The translations under genes and the position numbers were made by a program. From Paenibacillus prosopidis (GTDB lineage Bacteria > Bacillota > Bacilli > Paenibacillales > Paenibacillaceae), in NCBI RefSeq assembly GCF_003337375.1, contig NZ_QPJD01000011.1:176662-240661 (forward strand): a stretch of DNA of 64,000 bases. The letters are read 5' to 3'. The notes beneath the pieces are model-generated. The model was given only the letters and a program-made list of their open reading frames with translations, was not told the origin of the DNA and searched no databases. Positions 25,763 through 34,017 of the stretch are shown here, in pieces (positions within the stretch are counted from its first letter, which is position 1; each line of letters starts with the position of its first letter).

Positions 25763-27784
25763 TTACGCCGGCAACGCCGAGCCTAACTGCAGCTGGTACA
25801 TCGCGTAATACTTGCCATCGTACTCCATCAGCTCATCATGGCTGCCGCGCTCGACGATAACGCCGCGGTCAAGCACGAGAATTTGATCGGCTCCCCGGAT
25901 GGTCGACAGCCGGTGCGCAATGACGAAGGTGGTACGGCCTTTCTTCAGCACATCAAGCGCCTCTTGAATAATCGCTTCCGTCTCCGTATCGATGCTGGCC
26001 GTAGCTTCATCCAGAATGAGGATAGCAGGATCATAGGCCAGCGCCCGCGCGAACGAGATCAGCTGCCGTTGTCCCGCAGACAGTGTGCTGCCCTTCTCAA
26101 TGACCGGCGCATCGATGCCGCCCGGCAGCTGACTGAACATATCGTACGCGCCAACATCGCGCAGCGCCTGCTCGATCTTCTCGCGGCTAATCGCCGGATT
26201 GTCGAGACTAATGTTCGAAGCAATCGTTCCCGTGAACAGGAACGGATCCTGCAGCACAATGCCCATATGCTGCCGCAGCAGCTGCTTCGGAATCTCTCTC
26301 ACATCGGTACCGTCCACAATAATGCGCCCTTCGTTCGAATCGTAGAAACGGAATAGCAGGTTCAAAATCGAGCTTTTGCCGGAGCCGGTATGGCCTACGA
26401 GCGCAACCGTTTCGCCTTGCCGCGCATGGAAGGAAATATGCTTCAGTACGTACTCATCCTTTTTATAAGCAAACGAAACATCATCGAACTTCACATCGCC
26501 CTTGTAGCGCTCCATCGTACCCGAAACAAAGTCGATCCCTTCCTCGTCCATCAGCTTAAACACCCGCTCTGCGGATACTCTCGCCGTCTCCAGGTTCGAA
26601 AGCTGGTTGACAATCCCGACAATGGGAGCAAACATCCGGTTCATATAATCGACGAACGCATAGAGCACGCCGACCGATACGGCCGTGCCGAATGAATCAC
26701 CCCAGAACAACCAAATGACGATTAGAAATAAAACGTTACGGACGACGTTGACCAGATTGTGTGAAGTAATGGAATTGAGACTGAGCAGCTTATTTTGATA
26801 CGTGTAATAATGCTCGTTCAGCTCTTCAAATTCCTTCGTCGTCTCCTTCTGCCGGCGGAACGCCTGAATAATCGTCATCCCTTGAATGGACTCGTTAATC
26901 ATCCCGTTGATCTCGCTAAGCTTCGTCCGGATAATCCGGTTATAGCGTGCCGCAAACCGGCGGTAAACGATAATCCAGACGATTAGGATCGGGACAAGCG
27001 GCAGCGCAATCAGCGCTAAGCGCGCATCCAGAAGAAACAAGGCGCCATATATAGCAGCCATATAGATAATACCTGTAAAGAAGTTTGCCAGCACCGCGAC
27101 ATAAAGCTCGCGAATCGCTTCCGTATCGTTTGTAATGCGGGAAACGACCTGCCCTGCCGACAAATTGTCGTAATAGTTAACCGGAAGCCGCTGCGTATGC
27201 GCGAATATGTCATTACGCATTTTGCGAACAATCCGGTTGGCTGACGTTTGCAGCATGAGACGTTGACCGTAAGTAAATGCCGCAACGAGCAGGAGCAAGC
27301 CGAAATACATAACAGCCAGTCTTATAAGGGCCGGAAACTCCGGCTTATAGAAGGAATAAAGCTCCTTCGACGACAGCCTAGTCACTTGATACGTCGCGGC
27401 TTCACCCGTTTCCTTGCTCGTGACAGTCATCGTTTCCCCATTTACCTCACGCTTGCCGCTTTCGAAACGAAGTGCTTCATCCAGCCAATAAAATTGGCGT
27501 CCTGCCTGCAGTACCCTTACCTCTCTACCCTTCTGCTCCCCAGAAGCAAAGTGATCCTCGCGCTTATACCATTTATCTTTATAAAGAACCGCATAAGGCT
27601 GCTCTGTTTCGACCTCATGCCATTTTTTCTCGATGCCGAGAATGTTTTGGTCAATCATCCGTTTAGCAATAAACGGTCCTGCGAGCTCCGCGCATACGGC
27701 TAGCACGAGCAGCAGCAGCGCAAGCATGATCGGTTTTTTATAAAGCATGGCGTATTGAAACAATCGTTTTCCTGTGTGACCCAT
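25763..27784 (-). CDS. bmrD: Heterodimeric ABC exporter subunit, BmrD/YheH-like
   Basis: 673 residues: an N-terminal six-helix exporter domain with an insertion of about 100 residues between helices 1 and 2 (residues about 35-145), then an ABC ATPase. Walker A GHTGSGKSS, Q-loop VLQDPFLF, signature LSAGQRQL, Walker B ILILDEATASID and H-loop AHRLS are complete, so this subunit keeps a consensus catalytic site. Length and partner match B. subtilis BmrD (673 residues) of the BmrCD multidrug pump. It starts 22 bases downstream of its partner gene on the same transcript. Confidence 0.9.
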   Translation of the reverse strand: MGHTGKRLFQYAMLYKKPIMLALLLLVLAVCAELAGPFIAKRMIDQNILGIEKKWHEVETEQPYAVLYKDKWYKREDHFASGEQKGREVRVLQAGRQFYWLDEALRFESGKREVNGETMTVTSKETGEAATYQVTRLSSKELYSFYKPEFPALIRLAVMYFGLLLLVAAFTYGQRLMLQTSANRIVRKMRNDIFAHTQRLPVNYYDNLSAGQVVSRITNDTEAIRELYVAVLANFFTGIIYMAAIYGALFLLDARLALIALPLVPILIVWIIVYRRFAARYNRIIRTKLSEINGMINESIQGMTIIQAFRRQKETTKEFEELNEHYYTYQNKLLSLNSITSHNLVNVVRNVLFLIVIWLFWGDSFGTAVSVGVLYAFVDYMNRMFAPIVGIVNQLSNLETARVSAERVFKLMDEEGIDFVSGTMERYKGDVKFDDVSFAYKKDEYVLKHISFHARQGETVALVGHTGSGKSSILNLLFRFYDSNEGRIIVDGTDVREIPKQLLRQHMGIVLQDPFLFTGTIASNISLDNPAISREKIEQALRDVGAYDMFSQLPGGIDAPVIEKGSTLSAGQRQLISFARALAYDPAILILDEATASIDTETEAIIQEALDVLKKGRTTFVIAHRLSTIRGADQILVLDRGVIVERGSHDELMEYDGKYYAMYQLQLGSALPA

Positions 27785-27806
27785 TGTCCTTCACGCCTCC
27801 ATTTTG

Positions 27807-29552
27807 TTACGTTTCAATAATAGCTTCCAGCTGCTGGCGATCATACTGCTCACGATACCAGCCGCCCCTCTCCAGCAATTGCTCATGCGTGCCTTCCTGC
27901 ACGATCCGTCCCTCGTCGAGTACGATAATCCAATCGGCATGCTGAACCGCCGATAAACGGTGCGTGGTAATAAGCGTCGTTTTGCCGGCCCGTTCCGTTC
28001 GGATGCCTTCAATAATTTCCGCTTCCGTCTTCCCGTCTACGGCCGATAAAGCATCGTCCATCAGCAGTATTTCCGGATCGGCGATAAGCGCCCGCGCAAT
28101 GCTGACCCGCTGCTTCTGACCGCCGGACAGCGCAACGCCCTTTTCGCCCACAAGCGTCTCCAAACCGTCAGGCAGAAACTGAATATCCTTCGCGAACGAA
28201 GCGCGTTCCAGCGCCCGCTGCAAATCCTCTTCGGAGCCTTCCTTCAGGCCAAAAAATATATTTTCGCGAATTGTCCTCGAGAAAAGGATAGGCTGCTGCG
28301 GCACATAACCGATCCAGCCAAGCAGATGTTCAATCTTCAGGTTGCCAAGCGACGCGCCCGATATGCTGATATCGCCGCGTCCGAGCGGATATTCCCGCAG
28401 CAGCTGCTTCAGCAGCGTCGTCTTGCCGCTGCCGGTCCGGCCGACGATTCCGAGTGTTTGCCCTTGGCGAAGCTTGAACGATACGTCGATCAAATTATCA
28501 ACCGTGGAGGTTGGATAACGAAACGTAACATTCCGGAATTGAAGAGATGACGGCTCCTCTACATGAATAGGAGCACTCGCGTCCGCAACGTCCGGCTTAT
28601 AGCCCAGCGTCTCGTTTACACGGTCAAGCGATGCGTTGCCGCGCTGCATAATGTTTATCAGCTCGCCGATTGCGAACATGGGCCAGATCAGCATTCCGAG
28701 AAATACGTTAAAGGAAACCAATTCCCCGAGCGTTATTTCGTTATGGAACACTAGGTAACCGCCGTAACACAGTCCGATTAGGTAGCTCGTTCCGACAAGA
28801 ACCTTCATCGTAGGTTCGAACAGCGCATCGATACGGGCTACCGCGATATTTTTGCCAAGCACTTCATTCGTCTTGGCGCTGAACCGCTCCTGGCTTGCTT
28901 CCTCCTGCACGAACGCCCGGATGACCCGAACGCCGGACACGGATTCCAGCACCTGATCGTTCAAATCTCCGAATGCATCCTGCGCATCCATGAACCGCTC
29001 ATGAATCTTCTTGCCGTAATGCTTCATTGCCAGCGCCATCAGCGGCAGAGGCAGTAAGGCGGCAAGCGTCAGCTTCACGCTGATAAGACCGGCCATCACG
29101 ATTAGAATCGTGATCATGAACAATGTCGAATCGATCAACGTTAGAATACCAAAGCCTGCTGTCTGCGCAACCGCACCCAAATCATTCGTTGACCGCGCCA
29201 TTAGATCACCAGTCCGGTTCCGCTCATAGAAGGTCGGCGTCATCCGCAGGAAATGTCTCATTAACCGCGACCGCAGCAGCCGCTCCAGTACAAACGCACC
29301 GCCAAACAGCTGATAATGCCAGATATACGTAATGATATAACCAAGAACCGTCAGACCGATCCAGCCAAACAACACGCGGTTAAACTCGGCCTGACCAAGC
29401 AAATCCTGATGAATGCCGTCAATCGTATAGCCAATCAGCCATGGCGGAATGACATCGATAAAGCCGGTCAATATGAGGAGTGAAATGGCGATCGTATAAC
29501 GCTTCCAATTCATCTTAAAAAACCAATTTAATTTTTTGAGTACACTAAACAT
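27807..29552 (-). CDS. bmrC: Heterodimeric ABC exporter subunit, BmrC/YheI-like
   Basis: 581 residues (BmrC is 585). Six membrane helices, then ATPase with Walker A GRTGSGKTT, Q-loop YVPQQPILF, signature LSGGQKQR and Walker B ILLMDDALSAVD. Asp replaces the catalytic Glu after Walker B, the hallmark of the degenerate site in heterodimeric exporters. THRLS carries the H-loop. It is the first structural gene after an attenuator-like leader at 29609-29905. Likely drug or lipid exporter induced by translation-inhibiting antibiotics (inference from BmrCD). Confidence 0.92.
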   Translation of the reverse strand: MFSVLKKLNWFFKMNWKRYTIAISLLILTGFIDVIPPWLIGYTIDGIHQDLLGQAEFNRVLFGWIGLTVLGYIITYIWHYQLFGGAFVLERLLRSRLMRHFLRMTPTFYERNRTGDLMARSTNDLGAVAQTAGFGILTLIDSTLFMITILIVMAGLISVKLTLAALLPLPLMALAMKHYGKKIHERFMDAQDAFGDLNDQVLESVSGVRVIRAFVQEEASQERFSAKTNEVLGKNIAVARIDALFEPTMKVLVGTSYLIGLCYGGYLVFHNEITLGELVSFNVFLGMLIWPMFAIGELINIMQRGNASLDRVNETLGYKPDVADASAPIHVEEPSSLQFRNVTFRYPTSTVDNLIDVSFKLRQGQTLGIVGRTGSGKTTLLKQLLREYPLGRGDISISGASLGNLKIEHLLGWIGYVPQQPILFSRTIRENIFFGLKEGSEEDLQRALERASFAKDIQFLPDGLETLVGEKGVALSGGQKQRVSIARALIADPEILLMDDALSAVDGKTEAEIIEGIRTERAGKTTLITTHRLSAVQHADWIIVLDEGRIVQEGTHEQLLERGGWYREQYDRQQLEAIIET

Positions 29553-29608
29553 CCTTTTCTACCACACCTTCCGCTATCCATCCAAGCGTCAAATTTCCCA
29601 TAAAATAC

Positions 29609-29642
29609 AAAGAAGCGCGCCGCCGTAACGACACGCTTCTTC
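29609..29642 (-). promoter_or_regulatory. Second hairpin in exporter leader
   Basis: AAGAAGCG (29610-29617) pairs with CGCTTCTT (29634-29641). On the minus strand it is followed by a T-rich stretch (TGTATTTTATG). It lies between the main terminator and bmrC and could be a second attenuation point. Confidence 0.4.
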
Positions 29643-29688
29643 CAGCTGGAGACACGGCTTTGACTTCAGCCGCGCTTCACAGACATAG

Positions 29689-29727
29689 AAAAGGCGCATG
29701 ATTACGGTAACGTAACCATGCGCCTTT
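29689..29727 (-). terminator. Attenuator terminator upstream of bmrC-like gene
   Basis: On the minus strand AAAGGCGCATGG-TTACG pairs with CGTAA-TCATGCGCCTTT around TTAC, followed by TTCT. The stem is long and GC-rich and lies 21 bases after the leader-peptide stop. Its 5' arm holds TTACGTT, complementary to AACGTAA in the leader ORF, so an alternative antiterminator can form. Confidence 0.75.
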
Positions 29728-29747
29728 GATGATGGGAGTACCCTTAA

Positions 29748-29840
29748 TCAAAGAGAAATGACGCGCGGATGGATTACGTTATTCATGTTCAAACGATTAT
29801 TCACAGCTACGGACAAATTAAAATGAATGCGGTTTCTCAT
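29748..29840 (-). CDS. 30-residue leader peptide of exporter operon
   Basis: ATG at 29840 preceded by GAGGAGG; ends with TGA at 29748-29750. The product starts MRNRIHFNLSVAVNN and ends IHPRVISL, basic and polar, with no membrane or known domain. It lies between a good promoter and a terminator in front of a BmrCD-type pump, where B. subtilis has the bmrB leader ORF that couples translation to attenuation. GGATTACGTT, just after the Shine-Dalgarno core, is perfectly complementary to AACGTAATCC within codons 21-24. The RNA can therefore fold on itself when ribosomes are absent. Confidence 0.72.
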   Translation of the reverse strand: MRNRIHFNLSVAVNNRLNMNNVIHPRVISL

Positions 29841-29876
29841 GGAACGTAATCCTCCTCTCGTTGAAATCTAATTGTC

Positions 29877-29905
29877 ACTTTACCATCTGAAGAAAATACT
29901 GTCAA
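29877..29905 (-). promoter_or_regulatory. Sigma-A promoter of exporter leader
   Basis: TTGACA at 29905-29900, 17 bases, TAAAGT at 29882-29877 on the minus strand. Start expected near 29870, about 30 bases before the leader-peptide ATG. Confidence 0.7.
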
Positions 29906-30002
29906 TACCCGAACGGTTATTCTTTTTTTATTTACAAAAAGCTCACATATGTTTGGTGGAGTAGGGTTGCGTGGCGCAGGAGACCGCTAGCTTGTACAGA
30001 TG

Positions 30003-30182
30003 CGGACACCACATCCGTTATTTGTGTGAAAAAGGCATATAATGCGAGCCTTGCGGACATTGGTTCCGCTATACACCATAGAATGCACCAAATATAACCA
30101 TTTTGGAGCAAATAACGGATCCGATGTCCGTAAGCACCTCAAAACAGGGGCAAATCGGACAAATAACGGATTTGATGTCCGT
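30003..30182. repeat. Short hairpin repeats CAAATAACGGAT-N4-TGTCCG
   Basis: Two direct copies (about 30110-30131 and 30160-30181) and one inverted copy (30003-30024) of a 22-base unit. Each forms a small hairpin ACGGA-7 nt-TCCGT or a near variant. They lie in the 3' intergenic region after the endonuclease-like gene. They create spurious ORFs on both strands. Likely a lineage-specific interspersed repeat. Confidence 0.6.
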
Positions 30183-30266
30183 GTATTCCAATTCAAGGAG
30201 CCGTTTGGTGTTTCAATCCAAGCAAAGCACCGACAATGCGAGTAATAAACACCCTGATGTTCTGTT

Positions 30267-30914
30267 TTACATTCTAAGCTTGTAGGTCCGGACACGTTCT
30301 TGACCACTGGCAACGCATAATAATTGCTGTTCAACCAAGCCGTGCAGAATTCGCCTTGCATGCCGATCGCTAACTCTAAGATGCTGAGCCAGCTCCAACG
30401 GCGTGATCGGACGCAGCAGGCGCCGCCCAAAGCGTAACGTTTCTGCCTCAACCCAAGATAAATGGACAGGAACATCCGTTGAAATGAATTTTCCAATGAA
30501 AGAAAGAATTAACTGTTGGCATTGTTTGGGTTCATCTGTAATAGAAAGGTACGCAATCGGCAAGAAAATCCACCCGTCGAGGGCCATTAGACAATGACGC
30601 TGGCATAAATCCTTAAATCGTTTTACATCAATATCCCTGGCATGAGATCCGTATCCCTGCACCTCAATACCGCCTTTCATGCCGCTTGGCATATAAGCCA
30701 GGTCCAGATAGCGATAGCCATTATTGAAATCACGCACCTCCCACTCAGGATACAAATGATCGAAATTTCCAACAGTGGGAAACCAGACTAAACGCAGGAA
30801 TTCGAACGTACCATGGCCAAGCCCTTTCTCAAGCAGCTCACGCCTCCTGTGATTCCTTTCTGCAATCAGATTTACGTGCAGCCATTCCTCATAGTTTTGC
30901 TCAAATCGCGACAC
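30267..30914 (-). CDS. Protein with possible PD-(D/E)XK nuclease fold and C-terminal HTH
   Basis: 215 residues. Residues about 60-100 contain YRYLDLAYMPSGMKGGIEVQG, a D-x(n)-ExQ pattern like DUF559/Vsr-type restriction-fold domains. The C-terminal 50 residues look like a winged helix (TPLELAQHLRVSDRHARRIL, GLVEQQLLCVASG). There is no close named family that can be assigned. It is flanked by repeat sequence on its 3' side and a strong hairpin upstream, so it is probably a stand-alone gene. The ATG is 5' of a conserved-looking N-terminus (FEQNYEEWL). Function unknown. Confidence 0.6.
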   Translation of the reverse strand: MSRFEQNYEEWLHVNLIAERNHRRRELLEKGLGHGTFEFLRLVWFPTVGNFDHLYPEWEVRDFNNGYRYLDLAYMPSGMKGGIEVQGYGSHARDIDVKRFKDLCQRHCLMALDGWIFLPIAYLSITDEPKQCQQLILSFIGKFISTDVPVHLSWVEAETLRFGRRLLRPITPLELAQHLRVSDRHARRILHGLVEQQLLCVASGQERVRTYKLRM

Positions 30915-30979
30915 TTGGATTCACCTTCCTCTCAAGTAAATTAACCTTATCGGTCTTTCAACAACCCGAAGAACAACAA

Positions 30980-31042
30980 AAGCCGCTTCGATACACAGCA
31001 CCAGAAATTCTCAATAAGGTGTTGGATGTATCGAAGCGGCTT
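30980..31042 (-). terminator. Long-stem terminator after DUF1349 gene
   Basis: 16-bp perfect stem AAGCCGCTTCGATACA/TGTATCGAAGCGGCTT with further inner pairing. The minus-strand side continues TTTTGTTGTT, fitting the gene ending at 31174. Confidence 0.7.
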
Positions 31043-31173
31043 GTGCTTCACAACCGGCTCTTTGTGTTTATTATAAATAATTCATAAAATTTTGTCTAAA
31101 ATGTTTTTACCTACAAAAAATCCAGTAGATGACAAAAAATAGGTAAGCAGCCTTACTGCTTGCATAATATCCC

Positions 31174-31770
31174 CTAAAATCGGCTGTCCGCTCCGGGTTC
31201 TGATAATAGTAAGTAATCAAAATGGACTCGACAACCGTCACCCTTTGGAGATTGTGCCACTACACCTGCAACTATCCCGGAGGGGCATTTCATCCCGAAA
31301 TACCGAATTAACCTCCAATCCTCTCCATCCGGCGAATAAAAAAAGGACACACAGTCTTGTGATTTCGTTATGCGCAAATACGGTTTTTCGACCGTAACAC
31401 GCTCTGAATTACAATCATCTGAGGATCCGTCCCTCGTAACAACAGAAACAATCGTGGGATATTGGCCGTTGAATTCAAAACAAAGCTTAGCCCAATTATT
31501 ATGATCTGACATCAGCATCAAGCATCCGGAATCATAGGTATGCCGCATCTCAGCTCGAAGCCGAGTTGTCAACTCGAATGACGAATCGACAGGGAGATGA
31601 AGAAACGGCGCAGAGCTTGCAATGTGTTTTCCTGCCGGGTCCTGAAAGAAATCCGCAGAAGGCGGGGCGACAATCATAAGCCCTGCCTCTTCGGTGTACA
31701 TCGAAATTTCCGGCGGATTTATCCAGCTCATTTGTCCCCGAGCTTCAGCGATAAACAAATTATTCATCAT
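31174..31770 (-). CDS. DUF1349 (concanavalin-like) protein
   Basis: 198-residue beta-sandwich protein of the DUF1349 family: GLMIVAPPSADFFQDP, DSGCLMLMSDHNNWAKLCFE and YSPDGEDWRLIRYF are the typical blocks. Family members are cytosolic proteins of unclear role, sometimes annotated as regulators of enolase-like proteins, with a lectin-like fold. GGGG lies upstream of the first ATG. The normal family length is about 190-200, so it is complete. A strong terminator follows. Confidence 0.8.
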   Translation of the reverse strand: MMNNLFIAEARGQMSWINPPEISMYTEEAGLMIVAPPSADFFQDPAGKHIASSAPFLHLPVDSSFELTTRLRAEMRHTYDSGCLMLMSDHNNWAKLCFEFNGQYPTIVSVVTRDGSSDDCNSERVTVEKPYLRITKSQDCVSFFYSPDGEDWRLIRYFGMKCPSGIVAGVVAQSPKGDGCRVHFDYLLLSEPGADSRF

Positions 31771-31859
31771 TCATATCCCCACTTTCGAATGGCTTTATTT
31801 TCATTACCTACCAAGTTTGACTAAATTCCCTGCGATGTAATAATTCGTCAACTGCCGAT

Positions 31860-32100
31860 CCTTATCCTTTTAAGTAAAAATCCAAAAAACAGGTATAGGA
31901 TAGCCTGATCGCTTCCATGCTGAAATCTGGAGGTGGAGAGTATCATCGTATCCAAGATCGCACCATGGCGCTCGCCATTACTCGCAGTGTTATCCAATAA
32001 TTCATTAGAAGGAATTTTACATTGGTAGTGGTCATATCACCACTTCCAACGATGTCACCCGCATCATAGTCAAAAGATATTTCACCTGTTGGTTGTCACA
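31860..32100 (-). pseudogene. Possible decayed gene in intergenic region
   Basis: Two overlapping minus-strand frames read protein-like text without start codons: PTGEISFDYDAGDIVGSGDM (about 32045-32100), then PSNELLDNTASNGERHG and STSRFQHGSDQAILYL (about 31890-32010). They join if one frameshift is allowed near 32015. Not recognised. Besides this and an AGTGGT-6 nt-ACCACT repeat at 32027-32044, the region from 31771 to 32110 shows nothing supported. Confidence 0.25.
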
Positions 32101-32116
32101 AATCGTTGCGGTTTGC

Positions 32117-32159
32117 TGTGATCATAATCACATGGCTGCGCGCTCACCGCGTCTATACT
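32117..32159 (+). promoter_or_regulatory. Crp/Fnr-type activated promoter of hmp
   Basis: TGTGATCATAATCACA (32117-32132) is a perfect Fnr/Crp palindrome (TGTGA-N6-TCACA). TATACT at 32154-32159 is a good -10. The expected start near 32166 puts the box centre at about -41.5, the class II activator position. No proper -35 is needed. Confidence 0.72.
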
Positions 32160-32217
32160 TGGCTTATCATACTTTCTTATATTTTGACTAAGTTAATAGA
32201 CGTTGGAGGGGTTAGCC

Positions 32218-33450
32218 ATGTTAAGCGAAAAATCGATTCAAATGATCAAATCAACGGTGCCCGTATTAGAGGTTCACGGCGTTACGATTACGAAGCGTTT
32301 CTATGAGCTGCTGTTCGGCAATCATCCGGAGCTCTTAAATCTATTCAATCACGCCAACCAAATGCAAGGCAGGCAGCAGACGGCACTTGCCAACACGGTC
32401 TATGCAGCGGCTCTGCATATCGATAACCTGCCAGCGATTATTCCGGTCGTAAAGCAAATCGGGCATAAACATCGCAGCCTAGGCGTGAAAGCCGAGCATT
32501 ACCCGATCGTCGGCAAGTACTTGTTGATGGCAATCAAGGATGTGCTGGTCGATGCGGCTACGGATGATATTTTACAAGCATGGGCAGAAGCTTACGGTGT
32601 AATTGCCGACGCTTTTATCGGAATAGAGGCGGAAATGTACGAGCAGACACGCACGCAGGCTGGCGGCTGGGAAGGGTTTCGGGCATTCCGGGTGGAGCGG
32701 AAGGTGAAGGAAAGCGATGTGATTTCTTCCTTCTACCTGGTGCCTGAGGACGGCGGGGCGTTGGCCGAGTTTGAACCCGGGCAGTACGTAAGCATAAAGA
32801 TGCAAATAGCGGGTGAAGAGCATACGCATATCCGGCAGTACAGCTTGTCCGACTCCTCTGGAAAAGCTTATTACCGCATCTCCGTCAAGCGCGAGGATGC
32901 CGGACAAGACCGTCCAGCTGGCAAAGTATCGACGTATCTGCACGAACACATACATGAAGGCGCTATTGTGTGGCTTTCAGCGCCAGCAGGAGATTTCACG
33001 TTAAACCAAGCGGATGAACGTCCGGTTGTACTCCTTAGCGGCGGGGTTGGCTTGACACCGATGATAAGCATGCTTAACAAACTGGCCGAAAAATATCCGG
33101 AGCGCCCAGTAACCTTCATCCATGCCGCCCAGAACGGGAATGTGCATGCCATGAAAGATGCTGTTACAACACTTGCTCTCAGCCATCCGCAGCTATCCGT
33201 CTACTATTGCTACGAGAAGCCGACGGAGCAAGATCGAAATGAGAAGGCGTTCCACAAAGAAGGCTATATCGATCTGGCCTGGTTAAAACAAGCTATCGCA
33301 GATCCGAATGCGCAGTACTATTTCTGCGGTCCCGTTCCGTTTATGCAGGCCATTAATCGCGCTCTGCACAGCATGGACATACCCGAATCGGATATTCATT
33401 TCGAGTTTTTCGGTCCTGCAGCCAGCCTCGAGCCTGTAGCTGTAGTATAA
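32218..33450 (+). CDS. hmp: Flavohaemoglobin (nitric oxide dioxygenase)
   Basis: 410 residues. The globin domain (1-140, LLNLFNHANQ, proximal-His region around VGKYLLMAIKDV) is followed by an FAD domain (HIRQYSLSD, YxRISVKRE) and an NAD(P)H domain (VVLLSGGVGLTPMISML, YYFCGPVPFM). It converts NO to nitrate in the cytoplasm using FAD and NAD(P)H. The ATG at 32218 follows GGAGGGG. The TTG at 32203 is less likely. The upstream Fnr/Crp-type promoter and a Crp-family gene downstream suggest control by oxygen or nitrosative signals. Confidence 0.95.
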   Translation: MLSEKSIQMIKSTVPVLEVHGVTITKRFYELLFGNHPELLNLFNHANQMQGRQQTALANTVYAAALHIDNLPAIIPVVKQIGHKHRSLGVKAEHYPIVGKYLLMAIKDVLVDAATDDILQAWAEAYGVIADAFIGIEAEMYEQTRTQAGGWEGFRAFRVERKVKESDVISSFYLVPEDGGALAEFEPGQYVSIKMQIAGEEHTHIRQYSLSDSSGKAYYRISVKREDAGQDRPAGKVSTYLHEHIHEGAIVWLSAPAGDFTLNQADERPVVLLSGGVGLTPMISMLNKLAEKYPERPVTFIHAAQNGNVHAMKDAVTTLALSHPQLSVYYCYEKPTEQDRNEKAFHKEGYIDLAWLKQAIADPNAQYYFCGPVPFMQAINRALHSMDIPESDIHFEFFGPAASLEPVAVV

Positions 33451-33485
33451 CAGTCGCGGTCGACCAACGGGAGAACTCCACTCTC

Positions 33486-33995
33486 TTATTTCGGCTGGGC
33501 GCGCAGCAATCTATTCACCGTTTCGCGGCGAAGGCCGATGAGCTGCCCGATCTCATCCTGTGTCAGCACATCGGTTAACGTTGCCGGAGCGATGAAGTCC
33601 TGAAACCATTGCTGCAGCTTCCGCAGCTTATCCGCTGGCGCTACTTGGGTCAATTGATCGATCCGCTGCTGCATCATGCGCAGCTTATTCTGTAGAAGCA
33701 GAGCGATTTCCCGGCATTTCTCCGGGCTCCGCTCCAGATCCTCATACCACTGCTGCGGAGATACCATCTCGATTTCGCTGGTAACCAGCGCAATGGCCGT
33801 TCCGTGATACGGCATGGGACTAATTAAAGAATGATGCGGAATCATTTCATGAGGCACGATGATATTAACCAGGAACGGATTGCCGTCCTCATGGACACGG
33901 ACAATTTTAAGCAGACCGCTCTTCACGTGAAAGAGCAGTCCGCTTTCTCCTTGGTGAAACAGCGCTTCGCCTTTATGCAGCAGCATGGCTGGCAT
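33486..33995 (-). CDS. Short Crp/Fnr-family regulator
   Basis: About 169 residues from ATG 33995 (AAGGGGG upstream). A cyclic-nucleotide-binding-like sensor (ALFHQGESGLLFHVKSGLLK, VTSEIEMVSPQQW) and a long dimer helix lead to a Crp-type HTH (LTQDEIGQLIGLRRETVNRLL). It stops within the recognition helix region, so the usual C-terminal beta wing is missing. No N-terminal cysteine cluster, so it is not an Fe-S Fnr. It converges with hmp, which carries a Crp/Fnr box, making hmp a candidate target. Start uncertain between 33995 and 33986. Confidence 0.7.
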   Translation of the reverse strand: MPAMLLHKGEALFHQGESGLLFHVKSGLLKIVRVHEDGNPFLVNIIVPHEMIPHHSLISPMPYHGTAIALVTSEIEMVSPQQWYEDLERSPEKCREIALLLQNKLRMMQQRIDQLTQVAPADKLRKLQQWFQDFIAPATLTDVLTQDEIGQLIGLRRETVNRLLRAQPK

Positions 33996-34017
33996 ATCCC
34001 CCTTTCCGCAATGTAAT

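Noticed and set aside
29987..30496. 169-codon minus-strand ORF
   Set aside because: Spans the hairpin repeats and overlaps the end of a better gene in another frame.
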